Virus record (IMG/VR): IMGVR_UViG_3300007559_000029
Location: 1 to 21,032 of that record
Origin: a virus
Reading direction: 5' to 3' (one strand)
DNA length: 21,032 nucleotides
The notes beneath the pieces are model-generated. The model was not told where the DNA came from, ran no database searches, and saw only the letters and a program-made list of their open reading frames with translations. Of this stretch, positions 15,449 through 21,008 are shown in pieces. Made by a program: the position numbers and the translations under genes. Every line of letters starts with the position of its first letter. Within the stretch, counting starts at the first letter, position 1.

Positions 15449-16618
15449 CTATTCTGTAAATACTTTTTTAGATTTTAATTCTTTCAACCGAGCTCTTAAT
15501 GGTTTTATTCTAGCAAATAAGATACCGCCTTCTTTCTTTAGCTGTGCTACTGCTATTGCAGGGGCTGCTTGTAATCCTGAAGGGGTTACTAAAAAGCTAG
15601 CAAAGTTTTCTACTGCTTTTATAAAATCTTCTAAAAGATCAACAGTATTTTTACCTAATAGTACCGGTTGTGCACTATATTCTACTGCTGTTCTTGCTTT
15701 TTCTCCTAAGAATATTTTCTTAGAATCAATACAAACATACTCATCTGCATCTATATTAACAGATTTACTATTTATTCCTACTGATATTGCTGCTGAAAGT
15801 AGTATAGATTCTTCTTTTGCATTTAAAAATAAACGTCCGCTGTTTAAAATTACCTGCGGTTTGTTGTAAGCATTAGATGTTTCCGGTATTTTATTATAAG
15901 AAAGCCTTCTAGTATTGGCTTGTTGTAGCGGTATTTGGTGAAATCCTGTAAAATAAAGAGATCCGAAGTTCTTATTTACATCTTCTATAATACCGGCGAA
16001 GCCACTTGGTGCTGTAATCTGTCCGTTAGCAATTAATATTAAAGGCTGTCCGTTATTTTTTGAAGTAGTAAGTGGGTTGTTTATATGCTGAGATCCTGTA
16101 AACCTAATAGATTGACCTTGACGTCCTTGAATCATAAAATCTCCAGGGTAATTTATAAGAGGATTTATTTTTCCACTCTCTTTAAACCCTTTACCAAATA
16201 GAGTTTTACTGAAGTTTGGGTTTCTAGTATTTGGTGAAGCATTATGTTCCGGAGCATTCCATACGTTAACGATACGAGTCCAAGCTTTTCTATTTCCTTT
16301 ACCTGTTTCTTCTGTGGCAGAAGGGCTAGATTCGATAGCTATTATTTCTCCTACTAATGGAATATCTTTATACCTAATATTCCCTTGAAAAGCAAAAGGT
16401 ACTTCTGGGGTTTCATCAGGGTCTCTATCAGCACCACTGCTAATACTAGCATAAAAGCATCCATTAATAGCTAGAGCGCTTCCCATTTCTTTGTACCTAG
16501 GGTGTTTACTGTCTAGTATAATATCCTGTACTCGACCATAGGTTGTACCGCTATTTGATCCGCCTCTGGATCCTCCGCTACTTGCTCCAACTCCTGTACC
16601 TGATCTACTGGTCGCCAT
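15449..16618 (-). CDS. Putative baseplate central spike protein with OB fold (gp5-like N-terminal part)
   Basis: 389 residues. A Gly/Ser-rich tail (about 5-26) is followed by an OB-fold-like segment: YGRVQDIILDSKHPRYKEMG, AINGCFYASIS, AFQGNIRYKDIPLVGEIIAI. That order of strands is the one seen in spike OB folds of contractile tails (gp5/gpV type). Residues about 255-330 (VILNSGRLFLNAKEESILLS, AAISVGINSKSVNIDADEYV, then IFLGEKA) have a short-strand alternating pattern compatible with a spike beta-helix. No lysozyme domain as in T4 gp5 is visible, so it would be a lysozyme-less spike, as in many environmental relatives. The start overlaps the previous stop by 14 nt. Confidence 0.6.
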   Translation of the reverse strand: MATSRSGTGVGASSGGSRGGSNSGTTYGRVQDIILDSKHPRYKEMGSALAINGCFYASISSGADRDPDETPEVPFAFQGNIRYKDIPLVGEIIAIESSPSATEETGKGNRKAWTRIVNVWNAPEHNASPNTRNPNFSKTLFGKGFKESGKINPLINYPGDFMIQGRQGQSIRFTGSQHINNPLTTSKNNGQPLILIANGQITAPSGFAGIIEDVNKNFGSLYFTGFHQIPLQQANTRRLSYNKIPETSNAYNKPQVILNSGRLFLNAKEESILLSAAISVGINSKSVNIDADEYVCIDSKKIFLGEKARTAVEYSAQPVLLGKNTVDLLEDFIKAVENFASFLVTPSGLQAAPAIAVAQLKKEGGILFARIKPLRARLKELKSKKVFTE

Positions 16619-16955
16619 TGTCCGTTTCTTTTACTTCTTTGTTAATCGTTTCAGCTTCTTGTAATAATTCAGCTAATTCTGATAAGTCGAATTCTTCTCC
16701 TTTTGATTGTCCTGTTTCGATTCGCTGAATGATAGTAGCTAGCTTAATCAGAGCTTCATCATTCTTAACACCAATCTCCATATATTCTTTTATCATAGGT
16801 ACTACTAATGTAGCATCTCCTATGCTTTCAATCAAGGGTTTTAATTCTGCAATCAAAGCAGTAACTTGCGAACGGGTGGATTTAGAATTAGTATGTATCT
16901 CTTGAAATAAATCAGCAAGAGAGGTTTCTCCAAAAATTTTCTTATCTAAACTCAT
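16605..16955 (-). CDS. Small helical phage protein of unknown function
   Basis: 116 residues, almost entirely helical by composition, acidic at its end (EFDLSELAELLQEAETINKE, end VKETDNGDQ). It has a heptad-like stretch between residues 20 and 50 (STRSQVTALIAELKPLIESI). It starts 21 nt after the sigma-factor gene stops and its end overlaps the spike gene by 14 nt. The leader AAAAAAGT lacks a Shine-Dalgarno sequence. A chaperone or adaptor for the spike protein it is coupled to is possible, but this rests on position only; no family is recognised. Confidence 0.6.
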   Translation of the reverse strand: MSLDKKIFGETSLADLFQEIHTNSKSTRSQVTALIAELKPLIESIGDATLVVPMIKEYMEIGVKNDEALIKLATIIQRIETGQSKGEEFDLSELAELLQEAETINKEVKETDNGDQ

Positions 16956-16976
16956 ACTTTTTTAATAATAAATAGG

Positions 16977-17681
16977 TTAGTCGAGAATATTGACTACTAA
17001 CCCGTTTTCACTATACTCAAAATACTTGTTATAGAATTCTGATTTTAGTTTAGATATTACTCTAGTTAGGTGAGGTGTTTCGCAGTCAGTCATCTCTCTA
17101 ATATAAATATAGAGCGCTTTTTTCTTAAAGATTTCTAAATCATGTCTAGTCTTAAAGATAGTCAATACTGCATCTGCTATCTTAGCTTCTTGTTCTTTTG
17201 GAAAAAATTCATCTACCCTTTCGTACATTTCTGTTATCCACATATCTAGGAATGCTGATAAAGACATCTTAAATTGTCCGTCAACTTCTAAATCCGGTTC
17301 ATAACACTCTTCTACATCCGAGAAGGATCCTATCTGCTTTAATTTTTTATAGTTCTTATTGTTGTAGTTTATTAACCACCTCTTTACAATTGTACCGAAG
17401 TATGAGTAAGCCTTTGCTCCATTAGTAGCATCAAACTTCATAATCTTCTCTTCTAATAAAACAGAAACGATCTCATGTTTGAGATCTTCAATATGTTCTA
17501 CGTCGGTATAGTAAAATTTAAAGGTATGTATTATATTCTCTGCCAGTTTATAAAACGGCATATAGATATGATCTGTGAATATTTTAGCTCTATAAACGTG
17601 ATCTGAGGAAGTATTATAGAGGATTATGTAGTCTTCTGTCTCTTTTGTAAAGTAGTTACTTTTCGCTTTGGTTCTGGCCAT
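16977..17681 (-). CDS. gp55: Late-transcription sigma factor, gp55-like
   Basis: 234 residues (T4 gp55 is 185). Residues about 46-118 show a sigma-70 region-2-like pattern: LAENIIHTFKF, IEDLKHEIVSVLLEEKIMKF, DATNGAKAYSYFGTIVKRWL, then INYNNKNYKK. This lines up with gp55 features I recall (LAEGLSKRFNF, then the 'HNFD...AYI' segment and a basic tail), sharing 'LAE', the F-x-F pair, the 'FD' and the 'AY' positions. gp55 replaces host sigma at late promoters of TATAAATA type. The extra ~45 C-terminal residues (from about 190) are unlike T4. It heads the morphogenetic block, so it likely activates the genes downstream. Its start lies inside the end of the preceding membrane-protein gene (26-nt overlap). 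Confidence 0.75.
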   Translation of the reverse strand: MARTKAKSNYFTKETEDYIILYNTSSDHVYRAKIFTDHIYMPFYKLAENIIHTFKFYYTDVEHIEDLKHEIVSVLLEEKIMKFDATNGAKAYSYFGTIVKRWLINYNNKNYKKLKQIGSFSDVEECYEPDLEVDGQFKMSLSAFLDMWITEMYERVDEFFPKEQEAKIADAVLTIFKTRHDLEIFKKKALYIYIREMTDCETPHLTRVISKLKSEFYNKYFEYSENGLVVNILD

Positions 17682-17955
17682 AATTAGTCGGGAGCATGTA
17701 TCGGTTTAGCTCTTCTTGTACGTTTTGTAGTTGTTTAAAGAAATAACCGACCTCATCGTCCGACTGAAAAGTTCCTTCTCCGTCTAACTTCTGTAGGTGC
17801 ATTTTTGCTTCAGCAATAGATGCTGAAATATTGTTTAAGTATTTAACTTGATCTTGTATAACATCTTCATATTTCTCTACTTTAGTAAGTAGGTTGTATA
17901 TTGCAAACACTGATACAATTAGAAGTAGCCCTAAAATTGATATAATCCAAATCAT
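17656..17955 (-). CDS. Single-span membrane protein with coiled coil
   Basis: 99 residues. A hydrophobic segment at residues 2-22 (WIISILGLLLIVSVFAIYNL) is a clear membrane span or uncleaved signal anchor. Residues 25-60 are helical (KVEKYEDVIQDQVKYLNNIS) and the C-terminus is soluble and Gln-rich (FFKQLQNVQEELNRYMLPTN). Type II topology with a periplasmic coiled coil would fit inner-membrane spanin or Rz-like proteins in general shape, but no partner with a lipobox is seen next to it, and the late-regulation context is unlike a lysis cassette. It lies between the HD hydrolase (1-nt gap) and the sigma factor (26-nt overlap). Confidence 0.6.
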   Translation of the reverse strand: MIWIISILGLLLIVSVFAIYNLLTKVEKYEDVIQDQVKYLNNISASIAEAKMHLQKLDGEGTFQSDDEVGYFFKQLQNVQEELNRYMLPTNYGQNQSEK

Positions 17956-17956
17956 A

Positions 17957-18691
17957 TTATAAATTTTTAATTAAGTTTGATAAACCTTCTGATGAATTAA
18001 CAGGGCGTCCTGTAGAGGCTTTAGCTTTTTGTACTTTAGGTTCTGTAACTCCTCCTTTATTCTTCCATAAATCATATTCTACCTTAGAAGCCATAAAGTC
18101 TGCTGAGTGTAAAATATTTACAATGTTAGTTTTCATTCGAGAGTCTGGGTTGTGACTAAAGAAATAAGCTTCGTTAGCTTTATCAAACACGCCATCGTGT
18201 AGTCTAATACCTAAATACTCATTATGAGATAATTTAATACCGAATCTCTGTAAGATATAAAGAGAACGGTCCGGAATAAGCATAAACGAGATTTCAGGAT
18301 TAGGAGTATACATTTCATGTAACTTATCTTGTCTCCATTTATCTGTTTGAGGAATATAACAATCCCTATCTCCGTCACCAATTTTACCTAGATCATGGAA
18401 GATAGCTGCCATTACCAACTCTTCATCGGTAAAGTCAATAGAAGCTCCCATAGACTGCCATAATTCTTTTTGTTTTACGGCACATTGTACAACTCTATTA
18501 ACATGGTCAATGTATCCACCCGGAAAAGCATTATGGTACCATGATTTACTACTAGCAGGAGCCATTACCATATGTTCGGCTAACGTTTCTACTAGAGCTA
18601 ATACGCTATTTTTACGATCACCACCAATGTAATGGTTAATAATCTTAATATGTTTATCCCAATTTGATTGGATTTGTTCGGCACTTAACAT
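17957..18691 (-). CDS. HD-domain metal-dependent phosphohydrolase
   Basis: 244 residues. HD-superfamily residues are visible in order: H63 in GGYIDHV, H99-D100 in IFHDLGK, a later His (H156 or H165 in LSHNEYLGIRLHDG) and D198 in LHSADFMASK. The 'YHNAFPGGYIDHV' segment resembles the HD region of YhaM-type 3'-5' exoribonucleases, but no OB/nucleic-acid domain is present. Family members hydrolyse phosphate esters of nucleotides or nucleic acids with Mn or other divalent metals; the substrate here cannot be told. The C-terminal ~35 residues are basic (KVQKAKASTGRPVNSSEGLS). It heads a short group with the membrane protein and sigma factor, just after a repeat-bearing AT-rich leader. Confidence 0.8.
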   Translation of the reverse strand: MLSAEQIQSNWDKHIKIINHYIGGDRKNSVLALVETLAEHMVMAPASSKSWYHNAFPGGYIDHVNRVVQCAVKQKELWQSMGASIDFTDEELVMAAIFHDLGKIGDGDRDCYIPQTDKWRQDKLHEMYTPNPEISFMLIPDRSLYILQRFGIKLSHNEYLGIRLHDGVFDKANEAYFFSHNPDSRMKTNIVNILHSADFMASKVEYDLWKNKGGVTEPKVQKAKASTGRPVNSSEGLSNLIKNL

Positions 18692-18725
18692 AACTTAGTT
18701 TTTTTTATAGGATTCCCCTGCTTTA

Positions 18726-18733
18726 TATTTATA
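18726..18733 (-). promoter_or_regulatory. T4-type late promoter candidate (TATAAATA) upstream of the HD gene
   Basis: The minus strand reads TATAAATA at 18733-18726, an exact match to the T4 late consensus recognised by gp55-type sigma factors. Initiation about 6-8 bases downstream would give a leader of roughly 25-30 nt before the HD start codon at 18691. The genome is so AT-rich that a few chance copies are expected, and several misplaced ones occur elsewhere, so the support comes from position and from the gp55-like gene nearby. Confidence 0.35.
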
Positions 18734-18740
18734 TCTATAT

Positions 18741-18800
18741 ATTTAATATCTTATATATTTATTTAATATCTTTATATTATATCTAATATCTTATATATTA
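18741..18800 (-). repeat. Three 20-bp AT-rich tandem direct repeats
   Basis: Three units begin at 18741, 18761 and 18781 with exact 20-base periodicity. The consensus is ATTTAATATCTTATATATTT; all three share TAATATC in the same phase, and units differ at a few positions. A partial inverted copy (GAAGATATATA) follows at 18803. They fill the 153-nt spacer between two minus-strand genes. A 20-bp period is near two helical turns, so the sites would sit on one face of the DNA, as for cooperatively bound operators or iterons. Confidence 0.75.
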
Positions 18801-18844
18801 TTGAAGATATATAAAAAAACGCAGAATAGCCACTCTTTTGTAAA

Positions 18845-19216
18845 TTATTTTTCCGGATCCATTAAATTACTTTTCTTTGCACCTGGAAAGCTAGCTTTTT
18901 TTACTGGTTTTTCTTCTGTCGGTTCTGGAAGGTGAGCAGTAACAGCAATTAAAAAGTCTGCAACCTCTGAACCTGTATCGGTAATAGGGGTAATCACTTT
19001 AGTAGAAGTGGTTTTTTCTTGTACTTTTTCGGTAGAAGTGATTTGAGTAGCCTTTCTTAGACTTTCACCCTCCTTAATCACCCTATCAAGCTCATTTCTT
19101 ACCTTATCTCCAGCAGAAAAGTTTGTTTCTTTATCTACAAACATTCCCTTGTACTCAGCTACACCTAAAGCATAGATGATTTCATTTAATTCTCGAATAG
19201 TTAAATTCATATACAT
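18845..19216 (-). CDS. Unknown phage protein, helical N-terminus and disordered linker
   Basis: 123 residues. The first ~55 residues are helical and charged (MYMNLTIRELNEIIYALGVA; RNELDRVIKEGESLRK). The rest is Thr/Glu/Lys-rich and probably disordered (STEKVQEKTTSTKVITPITD), apart from a short hydrophobic helix (VADFLIAVTAHLPEP, about 85-99), and it ends in a basic KKASFPGAKKSNLMDPEK tail. Met3 is an alternative start. It stands between the GC-rich island and the repeat-bearing spacer, so it may be a separately transcribed unit. No function is recognised. Confidence 0.6.
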   Translation of the reverse strand: MYMNLTIRELNEIIYALGVAEYKGMFVDKETNFSAGDKVRNELDRVIKEGESLRKATQITSTEKVQEKTTSTKVITPITDTGSEVADFLIAVTAHLPEPTEEKPVKKASFPGAKKSNLMDPEK

Positions 19217-19300
19217 GTTTTTAAATTAGTTTATACCTTAAGATACGGACTATTCCGCAGAAAAACAACTTTAAGCCAGTGAATAACAAAGATTTTTATT

Positions 19301-19385
19301 GAGAATGAAGGAGTTAGGGAGCGTGCCTGCGAAATACCTTAAGAAGGCCGAAGGCCCCACGCGCATCGCGCGCATTTTGACCCGA
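19301..19385. other. GC-rich, palindrome-rich intergenic island (candidate structured RNA or foreign insert)
   Basis: Within an AT-rich 181-nt spacer, 19321-19380 is about 60% GC by count (36 of 60). It carries GGCC-GAA-GGCC (19346-19356) and CGCGC-ATC-GCGCG (19360-19372), each a small hairpin, plus a longer-range pairing of GCGTG (19321-19325) with CACGC (19358-19362) that excludes the last hairpin. An 11-bp direct repeat ATACCTTAAGA occurs at 19233 and 19334. On the minus strand the island begins about 20 nt after the 19398-19877 stop codon, so a terminator or RNA processing element is one reading; no U-tract follows, so a classical intrinsic terminator is weak. Confidence 0.5.
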
Positions 19386-19412
19386 AAATTTTATATTCTA
19401 ATCAACTCTTAG
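19305..19412 (+). CDS. Possible small ORF (35 aa) over the GC-rich island
   Basis: A plus-strand ATG at 19305 opens a 35-residue frame to TAG at 19410-19412 (starting MKELGSVPAKYLKKAEGPTR, then IARILTRKFYILINS), overlapping the end of the 19398 gene by 15 nt. It is basic and uses GC-rich codons (GCG, CGC, GCC, CCC) unlike its neighbours. A minus-strand frame of 34 residues (19375-19271, starting MRAMRVGPSAFLRYFAGTL) covers the same DNA. GC-rich DNA lacks stop codons by chance, no ribosome site is visible, and neither frame is recognised, so both may be artefacts. Confidence 0.15.
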   Translation: MKELGSVPAKYLKKAEGPTRIARILTRKFYILINS

Positions 19413-19877
19413 CTTTAATTCTTGCAATAAACTATCAACATTGTAGTCGTAGATAGGAGGAGTCATTGTATTCCTCAATAAATCATCAAAAGATTTTATT
19501 ACAGCACACCTCTCATAGTATTCTTTCTCTTGATAATAATAGAGTAGGTGGTCGAGGGCGTGGAATACTCCCATCTTATCATATTCTTCGGTAATGACAT
19601 AGATGTTTTCAAACTTTTTAAGGTTAATCCTAAGGAGATAGGCGTAGAGGCGGTTATAAAATTGTTCCTTAACAGTCTCTCTTACAGATTCATACTGCTC
19701 CTTATATCTCATCATGTACATTCCATCGATGATAGAGTAATTCTCTAACCCTCTCACCACCATACCCATTAATACATACGGGTTTTCGAACAAATGTTGT
19801 ATGTTATGCTCTTCATATATAGTCTCATCAGAGGCATTGAAGATGTTAAAAAGTTTATTCGGGTCTAATTTGTTCAT
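19398..19877 (-). CDS. Unknown phage protein, Tyr-rich and helical
   Basis: 159 residues, unusually rich in Tyr, Met and acidic residues with helical periodicity (RYKEQYESVRETVKEQFYNR; HALDHLLYYYQEKEYYERCA). The start MNKLDPNKLFNIFNASDETI is preceded by AT-rich DNA. No membrane span, signal peptide or catalytic motif is visible. It is the first minus-strand gene after the strand switch and is followed by the GC-rich spacer, so it may be transcribed from the divergent region and end before the late block. Such small helical proteins are common in T4-like genomes and mostly uncharacterised; I make no functional call. Confidence 0.65.
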   Translation of the reverse strand: MNKLDPNKLFNIFNASDETIYEEHNIQHLFENPYVLMGMVVRGLENYSIIDGMYMMRYKEQYESVRETVKEQFYNRLYAYLLRINLKKFENIYVITEEYDKMGVFHALDHLLYYYQEKEYYERCAVIKSFDDLLRNTMTPPIYDYNVDSLLQELKLRVD

Positions 19878-19894
19878 TTACTCGCATATAATAG

Positions 19895-19923
19895 TTGCTT
19901 CTTTGATAAATATATCGTATATT
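19895..19923 (+). promoter_or_regulatory. Candidate sigma-70-like promoter in the divergent region
   Basis: In the 97-nt divergent gap, TTGCTT (19895-19900), a 17-base spacer and TATATT (19918-19923) give a plausible sigma-70-type arrangement for the plus-strand genes starting at 19975. A one-mismatch late element, GATAAATA, lies between them (19905-19912). The region is so AT-rich that both may be chance, so this is a weak call based mainly on the need for a promoter where the strands diverge. Confidence 0.2.
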
Positions 19924-19974
19924 ATATAGAAGTATAAGTATTAATATGCTGAAAGGCAACTAAATTAAAGTATT

Positions 19975-20241
19975 ATGGTAGAAGTGTTATTTTTATTACT
20001 AGGAGCTACTCTAGCTTTTGTTTATCTACAACATGAGCAGAAGAAAGATCTGGAAAAGAGGGTTAAGTCTTTAGAGTCAGATTACCTAAGTTTATGTGAT
20101 GGTCTAAGAGATGTAGAAAGAAATGTATTTGAATCCTTAACCTCTCAGGTTCATTCTCTAAAGGCAGATATGTGGCAACACCTACATGCTCATGATTGTG
20201 AGGTACGTGATAAGAAAATTAAAGATATATTAAAAGATTAG
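19975..20241 (+). CDS. Small single-span membrane protein with coiled coil
   Basis: 88 residues. Residues 3-19 (EVLFLLLGATLAFVYLQ) form an N-terminal membrane span, followed by charged heptad-like helix (HEQKKDLEKRVKSLESDYLS; DGLRDVERNVFESLTSQVHS), consistent with a membrane-anchored coiled coil. The last part contains two His clusters (HLHAHD). The start ATG at 19975 lies downstream of the divergent region; the leader is A/T-rich (TAAATTAAAGTATT). It resembles in form the minus-strand protein at 17656 and the plus-strand protein at 20757. A spanin-like or envelope role is possible but not shown. Confidence 0.65.
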   Translation: MVEVLFLLLGATLAFVYLQHEQKKDLEKRVKSLESDYLSLCDGLRDVERNVFESLTSQVHSLKADMWQHLHAHDCEVRDKKIKDILKD

Positions 20242-20281
20242 TCGATAACTCCCGGGTCACCGCTCTTCAAATCCATGTTAT

Positions 20282-20734
20282 ATGATCTACGATGATCTCT
20301 CTAACCTTCATTACTACTTTAAAGGAAGGTCTAATTTCTCTTCGATACAAGACTATCTCTCTAGTCTATCAAGCGATTCTGAAGACGGTACTCGGGACCT
20401 CGGCTATTGTACGGTTATTATCTCTTCTTATGTGACGGGTCACTCCTCTCTGTGTGAGTCTCACGAAATCTATGACGATCTCCATATGGTCTTAGAAGGT
20501 CAAGAAGCGGTAGAGTACTACAACCCCAAGTTAAACAAGGTAAAGTTTAACTATGATGAAGAAAAAGACGTTACTCTCTACTATAAAGAAGCAATGCCTA
20601 CTGTTATTCTTCCTCTTTATAATCGAAAATTCTGTTATCTTCCGGCAGGAGAAGTACATTCACCCGGTCTACCGCATAGAAAAGGCCCTTCATTAGTGAA
20701 GAAAGTGGTAGTCAAGATTAAGGCCACTGATTAA
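20282..20734 (+). CDS. YhcH/YjgK/YiaL family (DUF386) sugar-anomerase-like cupin protein
   Basis: 150 residues, close to the usual ~150 for this family. The ligand and metal region is clear: CESHEIYDDLHMVLEGQEAV (58-77), which aligns with the 'LHEQYIDIQ..L.GEE' motif of E. coli YhcH/NanQ and EbgC-type proteins, giving His61, Tyr64 and Asp66 as the shared positions. The end CYLPAGEVHSPGL (118-130) followed by KKVVVKIKA matches the 'F.PGE.H.PG' and terminal 'KKVVVK' of the family, with Glu124 and His126 as likely metal ligands. NanQ catalyses sialic-acid anomerisation; others act on sugar or sugar-phosphate anomers. A phage copy could act on host or capsule sugars, a role that is inferred. Confidence 0.85.
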   Translation: MIYDDLSNLHYYFKGRSNFSSIQDYLSSLSSDSEDGTRDLGYCTVIISSYVTGHSSLCESHEIYDDLHMVLEGQEAVEYYNPKLNKVKFNYDEEKDVTLYYKEAMPTVILPLYNRKFCYLPAGEVHSPGLPHRKGPSLVKKVVVKIKATD

Positions 20735-20756
20735 ATTAAATAAAAAACAAAATCAA

Positions 20757-21008
20757 ATGTTCACACTAGTATTAGTAACTGTCGTAGCCATTGTCGCTAT
20801 CATAGGCAGTATAAAGATGTATAACCAGATAAAGAATATCCAGATAGATATATCAGCGATAAAGAAAGACAATGAAAGACGAATTGAATTCAATAAGCAA
20901 AGAAACGAAAAACGAAAAGAATTTAGAACCAATAGAACAGACATCGATAAGACCCTTGAAAGAGCCGATGCTATGTCGAATGTGTCTAAGGCCAATAAAA
21001 GAGGATAA
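20757..21008 (+). CDS. Small single-span membrane protein with basic coiled coil
   Basis: 83 residues. A membrane span at residues 3-20 (TLVLVTVVAIVAIIGSIK) is followed by a strongly basic, charged helix (NIQIDISAIKKDNERRIEFN; RNEKRKEFRTNRTDIDKTLE) and a short end (SNVSKANKRG). The leader ATAAAAAACAAAATCAA is A-rich with no Shine-Dalgarno sequence. It lies 22 nt after the YhcH-like gene, so the two are probably one transcript. A second frame overlaps its last third and runs off the window. Type II topology is likely; function unknown. Confidence 0.65.
   Translation: MFTLVLVTVVAIVAIIGSIKMYNQIKNIQIDISAIKKDNERRIEFNKQRNEKRKEFRTNRTDIDKTLERADAMSNVSKANKRG

Noticed and set aside
15441-15869. Plus-strand open frame of 142 codons opposite the spike candidate
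   Set aside because: It is a shadow of the minus-strand gene: its start lies in that gene's downstream neighbour, it has no family features, and the minus-strand reading has clear domain motifs.
18741-18800. CRISPR-like array
   Set aside because: The repeats are contiguous 20-bp tandem units without spacers and are AT-only in practice; this is not a CRISPR layout.
19893-19961. Inverted repeat AGTTGC / GCAACT across the divergent region
   Set aside because: Only 6 bp per arm with about 57 bases between; too weak to separate from chance.
20242-20281. tRNA T-arm-like CTTCAAATCC between plus-strand genes
   Set aside because: No acceptor or anticodon stem can be drawn around it, and the space is only 40 nt.
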